From NCBI RefSeq assembly GCF_003611675.1, contig NZ_RAWA01000039.1, positions 1 through 39,124 on the forward strand: a DNA stretch of 39,124 nucleotides, written 5' to 3'. Positions 32,545 through 39,124 of this stretch are shown here, piece by piece. The notes beneath the pieces were generated by a model. That model was not told the DNA's origin. It saw only the letters and a list, made by a program, of their open reading frames with translations, and did no database searches. The DNA is from Corallococcus sp. CA053C (GTDB lineage: Bacteria; Myxococcota; Myxococcia; Myxococcales; Myxococcaceae). The stretch's first letter is position 1, and the number at the start of each line of letters is the position of its first letter. The translations under genes and the position numbers were made by a program.

Positions 32545-35500
32545 TCACCGCGTGCTCGGCCACAAGTAGATCATTCCCACCGGCACGACGCGGGCCAATT
32601 GCACCTCATAGGTGGTCTTCAGCGCGTCTGGTTCTTCGCGGAGCTCTTTGGAGAGTGCGGAGAGCCGCATTTCCAGGTGTGATTTGTCACGCCGCCATTG
32701 TTCGCGCTCTTCCTGCGCTTCGAGCTGGAGCTCCAGCTGGGCGCCCAGCGCTTCCTGGATGGCTTCACGCTGGTTCAGGAGGATCTGCGTGAGTGCATTC
32801 GCCTCACTCGTCCCACGCTGCGCGAGCTTCTTGCGTGCGTCCTTCTCCCGCAGCGACGCCTCCGCCTCCACAGAGGCCCAGAGTGTCGCGAAGTCAGACG
32901 CCGCGCTTGCAATGAGTCGCGCCTGGACGGCGCGCGAGGTCGCGGACAGCTCAGGAGCCTCGGCCAGCGTGCTCTCAAGCTGTTCAATGACCCGGCGATC
33001 CGCCTCGTCACCGAAGGGCTTCAGGTGCCCCTTCCCACCGCCATCCAGCCACTTCGCCGAAACCGAGACCACCTCGTCATGCAGCCTGGCCGCGCCCGCG
33101 CCGAAGAGTGAGAGCCGCCCGAAGACGATGACGCGTGCCACGGCGTCGCGCTTGCTCTTCACCACCGTCACGCGGCTGAGATCGTTCGCGGAGAAGCCCT
33201 GTGCCAGGAACCGCTGGAGCACCCGCTGCACGATGGGATGGGACAGGTGCAGGTGTGACAGCTTGCTGGAGACCCCCGGTGGTGCTTCGAAGACCACGGG
33301 CGACACCGGCCGCTTGCGCCAGTCCCACGGCGTCTCATCCTTCTCGCGACGAGGACGAATGGAGTCGAGCGTCCGGCTCCAGGACGCGGGAAGCTCTGGA
33401 ACCTTCCAGGCCTCCTGCGCCTGACCCTCCACAGCGAGGGTTTCACGCTCAAGGCGTTTCGAACCCGCCAGCTCGAAGCCCACATCGAGGGCGTCGCGCA
33501 GCAGGGCGGGAGCGAAGTCCATCACTTCGCGGCTGCGCTCCTTCAGCTCCCCAATGGTATCCAGTTCCTTGCGCAGCGATTGCAGCGTCCGCTGGGACTC
33601 CAGCTCACGCTTCGTCACCTCGGTGCGCGTGGAGGTCGTGGCCCGCTTGACGCCTTCGAGCGTGCCCCGCGTGATGCCCTGGGCCAGGGCGTCATGCATC
33701 TGCTCCATCAGGACGCTGCCCAGGCTGCCCAGCTCGCGGACGATGGTGTCGACCTTGCGCGCTACGGTGTCGAGCACCGCGTCCTCGGCCCGCTGGCTGT
33801 AGATGAAGTAGCCGCAGCGCACGACGGGCGCCGGTTGCAGGGCGCGGTCGATGCGGCCGTTGCGCTGTTCAAGGCGCGAAGGGTTCCACGGAACATCGAA
33901 GTGGAAGAGGTCCGCGCAGTGGCCCTGCAGGTTGATGCCTTCTCGCGCAGCGTCGGTCGCGAGCAGGACCCGCACGGGGAACTCGTCCAGGGGCCCGTTG
34001 AAGGCCTCCTGGATCTCCGCGCGCCGCGCATCATCCAGCCCGCCCGTCATGGCGAGGATGCGTTCATCCCCCCGCTGCGTCCCCTCGAAGGCGGAGGTGA
34101 GCTGCTCCTTGAGGTGGCGCAGCGTGTCTCCGTACTCCGTGAAGACGATGACGCGGCGGGGCTTCCAGGCTGCACCACGGGTGAGCGCGCACTGGTGCTC
34201 GCGAATCCATTGCAACAGCGCCAGCAGCTTCGCATCCCGTCGGGTGCGGTGCCGCGCGCTCAGGGAGAGCATGTCGTCCAGGAGCTGGCGCGCCTGGACC
34301 CCTACCGGAAGACCCTGGCTCTGCTCGTGGATGCTCGCGGCGAGCTCCTGCTCCAGGACGGCGTCTGTCTCACCGTGCTCCTCGCTCGGCGGGGTGTCCT
34401 CCGACGCATCAGCGCCGTCGAGTGCCAGCGCGCCAGCCCCGAAGGCCGCCGCATGAACGGAGAGCGTGCGGTGGAAGGCCTCGACGCTGGAGAGGAGGCG
34501 CTTCTGGAGGTTGACGAAGACGAGCCGACCCTTCTTCGACTTCGGCGCCAGCAACTCCGTGTAGCGCGCGAGCTTCGTGGAGAGGTCCAGCTCCGCGGTG
34601 GACCCCTCGCCCAGGTCGACGCGGCGCTCGACGGTCGTGCCATCAGGCCCCAGCCATTCGGCACCCCACCGTCCCGAGGCATGCGTCAATCGCACACCCA
34701 CCACCTGCCGCTCGGGATATTGCTGCGCGCTGCCCAGGGCGCGCAGGTCGCTCTTCAGGCGACGCACCATCACTGGCGCCAGTTGAGACTCCCGGACGCG
34801 GGTGCCCCGCGTGAAGCGCTGTGGATCCAGCATCTCCAGCAGCGCCGAGAAGCTGTTGGAGTGCCCGTTGTGGGGCGTGGCCGACAGGAACAGCCGGTGC
34901 TCGAAGCGCTCCGCGAGCGAGCGGATGCTGCGAGTCGTGTCGGTGTCCACGGCGTACCGGCTGGCGGATGCCGGGGCGACCACATGCGCCTCGTCGAGCA
35001 CCAGCATCGACTTGTGGCGGCCCTTCTCCTCCATCAGCGTCTTGAGGGGCTCGAAGTACTCACTGCGCCGGAGCGTCTGGTACGACACGATGAAGCGTGA
35101 GTGCGTGCCCCAGACCGGCACCTGGAAGCCGCGCTCCTGGCGGCGCCGTGAGACAAACTCGCTGTTGAAGATCTCGAAATGGAGCCCGAACCGCTTCTCC
35201 ATCTCATCGCGCCACTGCAGCGTCACGGACGCGGGGCAGACGATGAGGGCCCGGTCGATGCGCTGACGGAGCATCATTTCCTGCATCACGAGCCCGGCCT
35301 CGATGGTCTTGCCGAGGCCTACGTCGTCCGCGATGAAGAGGTTGACCCTCGGCAGCTCGAGCGCCTTCTTGAGGGGCGTGAGCTGGTGGTCGAGCAGGTG
35401 GATGCCAGCGCGGAAGGGGGACTGGAAGAGCCGTGCGTCGGTGGCAGTGACGGAGCTCCACTTGAGCGCGTGGAGGTAGGCGGCGAAGCGACGCGGCTCG

Positions 35501-35736
35501 TCGAGCTTCTCGGGCGTCCCCAGCCCGCCCTGCTCCGGGCGGATGACGCGGGCGGCAAGCTCCCGCTCCCAGAGCACCGACAACGGACGTCCCTGCGCGT
35601 CGTCATCAAGGCAGGTGAGGCGAACGAGTGTGTGTTGCTCGCGGACGCCTGACGGGGCGACGACTTCGTTGACCAGATACTGGCGATGTCGGACCTGCGC
35701 GATATCACCAGCACAGGGAACAGGAGCGGTGGGCAC
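32545..35736 (-). CDS. drmD: DISARM class 1 SNF2-like helicase DrmD
   Basis: A 1,063-aa SNF2/RapA-type ATPase. DrmD distinguishes class 1 DISARM. Motifs: Walker A ADDVGLGKTIEAGL (~135-148), CPASVTLQWRDE (Ib region), LDEAH (~246-250), LSATPHNGHSNSF (~283), motif V TDAAREGINLQ and motif VI QRNGRIDR (~620-630). The C-terminal third contains a charged coiled coil (QEEREQWRRDKSHLEMRL). The protein probably translocates on DNA to couple recognition to DrmAB action. It is the first gene of the nine-gene minus-strand block. The start is GTG 35736; no clear ribosome-binding sequence precedes it. DrmMI starts 33 bp after its stop. Confidence 0.92.
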   Translation of the reverse strand: MPTAPVPCAGDIAQVRHRQYLVNEVVAPSGVREQHTLVRLTCLDDDAQGRPLSVLWERELAARVIRPEQGGLGTPEKLDEPRRFAAYLHALKWSSVTATDARLFQSPFRAGIHLLDHQLTPLKKALELPRVNLFIADDVGLGKTIEAGLVMQEMMLRQRIDRALIVCPASVTLQWRDEMEKRFGLHFEIFNSEFVSRRRQERGFQVPVWGTHSRFIVSYQTLRRSEYFEPLKTLMEEKGRHKSMLVLDEAHVVAPASASRYAVDTDTTRSIRSLAERFEHRLFLSATPHNGHSNSFSALLEMLDPQRFTRGTRVRESQLAPVMVRRLKSDLRALGSAQQYPERQVVGVRLTHASGRWGAEWLGPDGTTVERRVDLGEGSTAELDLSTKLARYTELLAPKSKKGRLVFVNLQKRLLSSVEAFHRTLSVHAAAFGAGALALDGADASEDTPPSEEHGETDAVLEQELAASIHEQSQGLPVGVQARQLLDDMLSLSARHRTRRDAKLLALLQWIREHQCALTRGAAWKPRRVIVFTEYGDTLRHLKEQLTSAFEGTQRGDERILAMTGGLDDARRAEIQEAFNGPLDEFPVRVLLATDAAREGINLQGHCADLFHFDVPWNPSRLEQRNGRIDRALQPAPVVRCGYFIYSQRAEDAVLDTVARKVDTIVRELGSLGSVLMEQMHDALAQGITRGTLEGVKRATTSTRTEVTKRELESQRTLQSLRKELDTIGELKERSREVMDFAPALLRDALDVGFELAGSKRLERETLAVEGQAQEAWKVPELPASWSRTLDSIRPRREKDETPWDWRKRPVSPVVFEAPPGVSSKLSHLHLSHPIVQRVLQRFLAQGFSANDLSRVTVVKSKRDAVARVIVFGRLSLFGAGAARLHDEVVSVSAKWLDGGGKGHLKPFGDEADRRVIEQLESTLAEAPELSATSRAVQARLIASAASDFATLWASVEAEASLREKDARKKLAQRGTSEANALTQILLNQREAIQEALGAQLELQLEAQEEREQWRRDKSHLEMRLSALSKELREEPDALKTTYEVQLARVVPVGMIYLWPSTR

Positions 35737-35755
35737 AAGACAGACTGTGAGGTGA

Positions 35756-35772
35756 GGCGCCCCTCTGGCGCC
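35756..35772. other. Short hairpin upstream of drmD
   Basis: GGCGCC-CCTCT-GGCGCC (35756-35772) is a 6-bp stem in the 78-bp gap between the EamA gene and drmD, 19 bp before the drmD GTG. It could reduce read-through from the upstream gene or hide the drmD start. No T-tract follows on the minus strand. Confidence 0.35.
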
Positions 35773-35814
35773 ATACCTCTTCCAGGTTATGGACGTCTGC
35801 CTGAATGTATGTCT

Positions 35815-36744
35815 TCAGCGCTTCCCGCGAGCCAGCAACATCACCGCGACCAGGATGGCTGCCATTGCGCCCCAGGTCAGCGGGCCCAGGGTCTCTCCCG
35901 CGAACACCACACCCAACAGCACCGCGACACCCGGGTTCACATACGCGTAGCTCGTCGCGAGCGCCGGCCGCGCGTGCCGCAACAAATAGCCGTACGCGCT
36001 GAACGCCACCAGCGAACCGAACAGCACCAGGTACGCGAACGAGAACACGGCCTTCATGGGCGGCGTGCCGTGCATCTGCTCGCCCAGCGCGAAGCTGACG
36101 CCCAGCATCATCACGCCCGCGCACAACATCTGCGTCGCCGGCGTCATCAACCCCGTCGGCATCGGCAGGCGCCGGCTCCACACCGAACCGAACGCCCAGC
36201 TCATCGGCGCCACCAGCAGCGCCAACGCCGCGGACGCGCCGCCACTCATGTCCCCGCCCAGGTTCAAGAGCGCCACGCCCGCGAAGCCCAGCACCAGCCC
36301 CGCCAGCTCCGCGCGCCCCGGCCGCTGCCCGAAGGCCGCGCCGAAGATGGCCGTCCACAACGGCATGCTGCCCACCACCAGTGCCGCCACACCCGACGGC
36401 ACGCCCAGGTTCTGCGCGAACGCGATGCCGCCGTTGCCCACCACCAGCAACAGGAAGCCCGTGAGGGCGCCTGCCCGCCACTGCCGTGCTCCCGGCCCCG
36501 GCTGGCCCCTCAGCCGCAAGCCCGTGTAGAGCAGCCCGCCCGCCACCAGGAAGCGCAGGCCCGCCATCCGGAACGGTGGAAAGCCCGTGAGCGCGAACCG
36601 CATCGCCAGGTAGGTGGACCCCCAGATGACGTAGAGCGAGAAGAGGCTGAACAGCAGCCAGCCCCGGTGGGGACCCTGCTCGGAGGCGTCAGGTGGCGCC
36701 GCGGGCACGGGCGCGAGCGGGAGGGGGGCGGTCGAGGTCGTCAA
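35815..36744 (-). CDS. EamA/DMT-family inner-membrane exporter (YedA-like)
   Basis: A 309-aa protein with about ten hydrophobic segments arranged as two EamA repeats. The first contains LFSLYVIWGSTYLAMRFAL and the second begins near LAPMSWAFGSVWSRRLP. The second repeat ends in ATSYAYVNPGVAVLLGVVFAGE, a signature of drug/metabolite transporters of the YedA/RhaT type. The likely role is export of a small metabolite; the substrate is unknown. The start is TTG 36744 with AGAAGG upstream, and GTG 36708 is possible. It is transcribed toward drmD with a 78-bp gap, so some co-transcription with DISARM cannot be excluded. It is divergent from hrcA. Confidence 0.88.
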   Translation of the reverse strand: MTTSTAPLPLAPVPAAPPDASEQGPHRGWLLFSLFSLYVIWGSTYLAMRFALTGFPPFRMAGLRFLVAGGLLYTGLRLRGQPGPGARQWRAGALTGFLLLVVGNGGIAFAQNLGVPSGVAALVVGSMPLWTAIFGAAFGQRPGRAELAGLVLGFAGVALLNLGGDMSGGASAALALLVAPMSWAFGSVWSRRLPMPTGLMTPATQMLCAGVMMLGVSFALGEQMHGTPPMKAVFSFAYLVLFGSLVAFSAYGYLLRHARPALATSYAYVNPGVAVLLGVVFAGETLGPLTWGAMAAILVAVMLLARGKR

Positions 36745-36863
36745 GACGGCGGCCTTCTAATCCCGCCGGTTTCCCGGAGCGATGTGCGCTTTGCCGTACC
36801 CCCTCCACGCCCGGGGAGGAACCGGCGCGGCGCCTGCCTGCCCCACTGATTGGGCTCCGTGGA

Positions 36864-36892
36864 TTGAATGCCCCGGGCGTCCCTCTTAGAAT
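36864..36892 (+). promoter_or_regulatory. Sigma-70-like promoter for hrcA
   Basis: TTGAAT (36864-36869), a 17-bp spacer and TAGAAT (36887-36892) form a strong housekeeping-type promoter in a GC-rich gap, pointing at hrcA about 60 bp downstream. No CIRCE inverted repeat (TTAGCACTC-N9-GAGTGCTAA) is present in this gap. Confidence 0.75.
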
Positions 36893-36952
36893 TCTACAGG
36901 AAGCGCGGAGGCCGGAAGGTCCGGGCCGTCGGCTTCCGGAGTGTGAGCGGGA

Positions 36953-37984
36953 ATGCCCGACGAGCTGGGTGAACGCGAGAAGGAAGTCCTCCGTGCCGTG
37001 GTGCAGGAGTACATCACCACGGGCGGGCCTGTCGGCAGTCAGCAACTGACGCGCCGCGGGGAGTTCGAGGTCTCCTCCGCGACCATGCGCAATGTCCTCG
37101 CGGACCTGGAGGCCCTGGGCTTCCTGGAGAAGCCGCACACCTCCGCGGGCCGCGTGCCCACGGACCGGGGCTACCGCTTCTACGTGGACACGCTCGTGAA
37201 GCTGCGCGACCCCGCGCCGCGCGACCGCGAGCTCATCCACGCCGGGCTCGTGCACGAGTCCAACCTGGACGACATACTGTCGGAAGCCAGCCGCGTGCTG
37301 CACTCGCTCACCCGCCACGCGGGCGTGGTGCTCACCCCCCGGCCGGACGCGGCGGTGTTCCAGCGCATCGAGTTCCTGCGCCTGCGCGAGGACCGCGTCC
37401 TCGCCATCCTCGTCGGCCAGAACGGCCAGGTGCACAACAAGGCCCTCACCGTGGACTTTCCGGTGACGTCCGACGAGCTCGTGAAGGCCAGCAACTACCT
37501 GTCCGAACTCCTGCACCAGGTGCCCCTGGAAGAGGCCCGCGAGCGCATCCGCGCGGAGATGGACCAGGACCAGGCGCTCTACAACGCGCTCACCGCCAAG
37601 GCGCTGCGGCTGGGCGCCGCGGCCACCGACCTCCAGACGCCCGAGCGCGTCCTCATCGAAGGCACGGGCTCCTTCCTGGAGCAGCCGGAGTTCGCGGACG
37701 TGGAGCGGATCCGCGCGCTGTTCCGCGCCCTGGATGAGAAGCACAAGCTGCTGCACCTGCTGGACCGCGTGCAGCGCACCAAGGAGATGCACGTCTTCAT
37801 CGGCGCGGAGAGCGAGTTCTCCGCCGCGGGCGACGTCACCGTCATCGCCAGCCCCTACGGCACGGCGGAGGCGGTGCTGGGCACGGTGGGCGTCATCGGG
37901 CCCACGCGCATGGACTACCGGCGCGTGATTCCCCTGGTGAACTTCACCGCGCAGGTGCTCTCCAGCGTGCTGGAGAAGGTGTAG
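36953..37984 (+). CDS. hrcA: Heat-inducible transcription repressor HrcA
   Basis: A 343-aa repressor of heat-shock genes. Its N-terminal winged helix (LGEREKEVLRAVVQEYITTG, then GPVGSQQL and SSATMRNVLADLEALGFLEK) is followed by PHTSAGRVPTDRGYRFYVD, the family signature. The GAF-like and dimerisation domain ends in TRMDYRRVIPLVNFTAQVLS. Length is normal for the family. It binds CIRCE elements with GroE chaperonin help. The ATG at 36953 is preceded by GAGTGTGAGCGGGA. It is not followed by grpE or dnaK, as the next gene is convergent, so it stands alone here. Confidence 0.96.
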   Translation: MPDELGEREKEVLRAVVQEYITTGGPVGSQQLTRRGEFEVSSATMRNVLADLEALGFLEKPHTSAGRVPTDRGYRFYVDTLVKLRDPAPRDRELIHAGLVHESNLDDILSEASRVLHSLTRHAGVVLTPRPDAAVFQRIEFLRLREDRVLAILVGQNGQVHNKALTVDFPVTSDELVKASNYLSELLHQVPLEEARERIRAEMDQDQALYNALTAKALRLGAAATDLQTPERVLIEGTGSFLEQPEFADVERIRALFRALDEKHKLLHLLDRVQRTKEMHVFIGAESEFSAAGDVTVIASPYGTAEAVLGTVGVIGPTRMDYRRVIPLVNFTAQVLSSVLEKV

Positions 37985-38003
37985 CGGCCGTCCCGGACGC
38001 GCC

Positions 38004-39104
38004 CTACTGGGGCAGGGGCGGCGCGGGGGCGTAGACGCGCAGCGCGGCCGAGGCCACCTCGAAGCGCATGGGCGTCATGCCCACGTTCTCCCCGTCCGCG
38101 TTCACCTCCATGGGCGGGTCCGTCTCCACGGTGAGGTGGCGGGTGTCCAGGTGCACGACCGCCTCGTGGTCCAGGTGCCCGCCGCTGCGCATGCCCAGCG
38201 CCACGCGCGCCAGCGTGGCCACGTCCTGCAGATGGCCCAGCCCCGTGCGCTCCCCGCTCCCGTCGGCGGCGGACGGCGCGGTGATGGCGTAGACGTGCAG
38301 CTTGCGGTCATCCAGCGTCGCCTCCGGCGACACCATGTTGCCCGCCCCGTGGTAGCGGCCGTTGCCCACGACGAGCTGGAGCGCGTCCAGCTCCAGCGTC
38401 TCCGTGTCCGCCTGGAGCCGGACGTGGAAGGGCTGCAGGGTGCGCATCTCCGCGGCGGCGGCCATCGGGTAGGCGAGCTTGCCCGCGCGCTGCTTCAGCT
38501 CCTGCGTGAGCCGCTTCGCGATGGCGGTGGTCAGCCCCAGGCTGGCGGCGTTGAGGAAGGGCCGCCCGTTGACGAGCCCCACGTCCACCCGCGCCGTGTA
38601 GCCGCCGACGATGACGTCGCACGCGGCCTCGATGGTGTCCGGGATGCCCAGCGAGCGGGCGAAGTCGTTGCCGGTGCCCAGGGGCACCACGCCCAGCGTC
38701 ACGTCGCGGCCCATCAACACCTGCGCCGCGCAGCTGATGGTGCCGTCGCCGCCGCCCACGAAGACGCGGCGGGCCCCCGCCGCGAGGGTCTCCTCCAGCA
38801 CCTGCCGCAGGCGCTTGGGCCGCGACAGCGCGTGCGCCGCGAGCAGCGGGATGCCCCGGTCGGCCAGCATGGCCCGGGCGGTTTCGAAGGCCTCACGGCC
38901 TGAACGCGAGCGCGTGTTGACGACCAGGACCGCGGGTCCCTCGTCCAGGTGTCGGATGCGGGGCGGCGCATTCAGTGCGGGTTCCAGGTGCCACCTCTGC
39001 TTTCTGTTTCCGGCTTCCCAAGGTGCGCACGGCCTGACCGTGAGACCAGCCACACCCTGGCGAAAAGGACAGGAGGGATGTCCATTCCCTGTCTCTATAC
39101 ACAT
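38004..39104 (-). CDS. Diacylglycerol/lipid kinase, YegS-like
   Basis: Up to 366 aa. The DAGK catalytic domain has AVLVVNTRSRSGREAFE (nucleotide-binding start), the glycine-rich VGGGDGTISCAAQVL (GGGDGT at about 117-122) and PLGTGNDFARSLG (about 141-153). The C-terminal beta-sandwich contains LNAASLGL, GNGRYHGAGN and MEVNADGE. It phosphorylates a lipid alcohol such as diacylglycerol using ATP at the inner membrane. The start is uncertain: ATG 39104 lacks a ribosome-binding site, the first ~40 codons have poor third-position GC, and GTG 39053 or a site nearer the catalytic domain could be used. It is convergent with hrcA, with a 19-bp gap. Confidence 0.88.
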   Translation of the reverse strand: MCIETGNGHPSCPFRQGVAGLTVRPCAPWEAGNRKQRWHLEPALNAPPRIRHLDEGPAVLVVNTRSRSGREAFETARAMLADRGIPLLAAHALSRPKRLRQVLEETLAAGARRVFVGGGDGTISCAAQVLMGRDVTLGVVPLGTGNDFARSLGIPDTIEAACDVIVGGYTARVDVGLVNGRPFLNAASLGLTTAIAKRLTQELKQRAGKLAYPMAAAAEMRTLQPFHVRLQADTETLELDALQLVVGNGRYHGAGNMVSPEATLDDRKLHVYAITAPSAADGSGERTGLGHLQDVATLARVALGMRSGGHLDHEAVVHLDTRHLTVETDPPMEVNADGENVGMTPMRFEVASAALRVYAPAPPLPQ

Positions 39105-39124
39105 CTGACGCTGCCGACGAACTC

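Larger units (their letters stand above)
22716..35736 (-). other. Complete class 1 DISARM anti-phage locus
   Basis: drmD, drmMI, drmA, drmB and drmC occur in the published class 1 order with short gaps (33 and 34 bp) and then overlaps (14 and 10 bp), so they are almost certainly one operon. No frameshift or missing catalytic motif was seen in any member. Confidence 0.93.

Noticed and set aside
28606-35736. A stand-alone restriction-modification, BREX or type ISP system.
   Set aside because: No BrxC, PglZ or PD-(D/E)XK restriction nuclease motif is present in these genes. The DrmA, DrmB and DrmC partners make class 1 DISARM the consistent reading.

Overview
The window is high-GC DNA whose genes show the strong third-position G/C preference of a delta-proteobacterial myxobacterium of the Myxococcus/Corallococcus type. 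This placement is an inference. It rests on base composition, very large hybrid sensor kinases, lipoprotein toxin/immunity cassettes resembling the myxobacterial SitA/SitI type, and low-complexity secreted proteins. No rRNA or tRNA gene is present to confirm it.

Layout. Positions 1-7.5 kb hold ordinary accessory and housekeeping genes: an E2-like acyltransferase, a 74-residue protein, a short-chain dehydrogenase divergent from its TetR regulator with two operator-like palindromes between them, a Bor-like lipoprotein, the ribosome-maturation GTPase RsgA, a TipA-like MerR regulator with a classic 19-bp-spacer promoter, a Gly/Thr/Ser-rich exported protein, and a membrane-anchored propeller-like protein. 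Positions 7.67-17.19 kb hold two co-directional sensor kinases. The first is about 2,474 residues long, with an uninterrupted array of fourteen 92-residue HAMP-type repeats, then GAF, HisKA, HATPase and three receiver domains. The second has receiver, PAS, PAS, HisKA and HATPase domains. A Cys-type sulfatase follows (17.34-19.27 kb).

The centre of interest is a minus-strand block of nine genes from 35.74 kb down to 19.28 kb. Its first five genes form a complete class 1 DISARM anti-phage system: drmD (SNF2 helicase), drmMI (N6-adenine methyltransferase), drmA (helicase), drmB (DUF1998) and drmC (phospholipase-D fold). Running straight on from drmC through a GTGA stop/start overlap is a tandem duplication of a two-gene cassette. 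Each cassette has a lipoprotein with a PD-(D/E)XK nuclease-like core and, through an ATGA overlap, a DUF3396-type immunity protein. The toxins are about 93% identical over their first ~200 mature residues but only about 55% over the last 44, and the immunity proteins have diverged as well. Phage defence and contact- or exchange-dependent kin discrimination therefore appear to share one transcription unit. That linkage is the most unusual aspect of the window.

Positions 35.8-39.1 kb return to ordinary genes: an EamA-family exporter, the heat-shock repressor HrcA behind a good sigma-70-like promoter, and a YegS-like diacylglycerol/lipid kinase.
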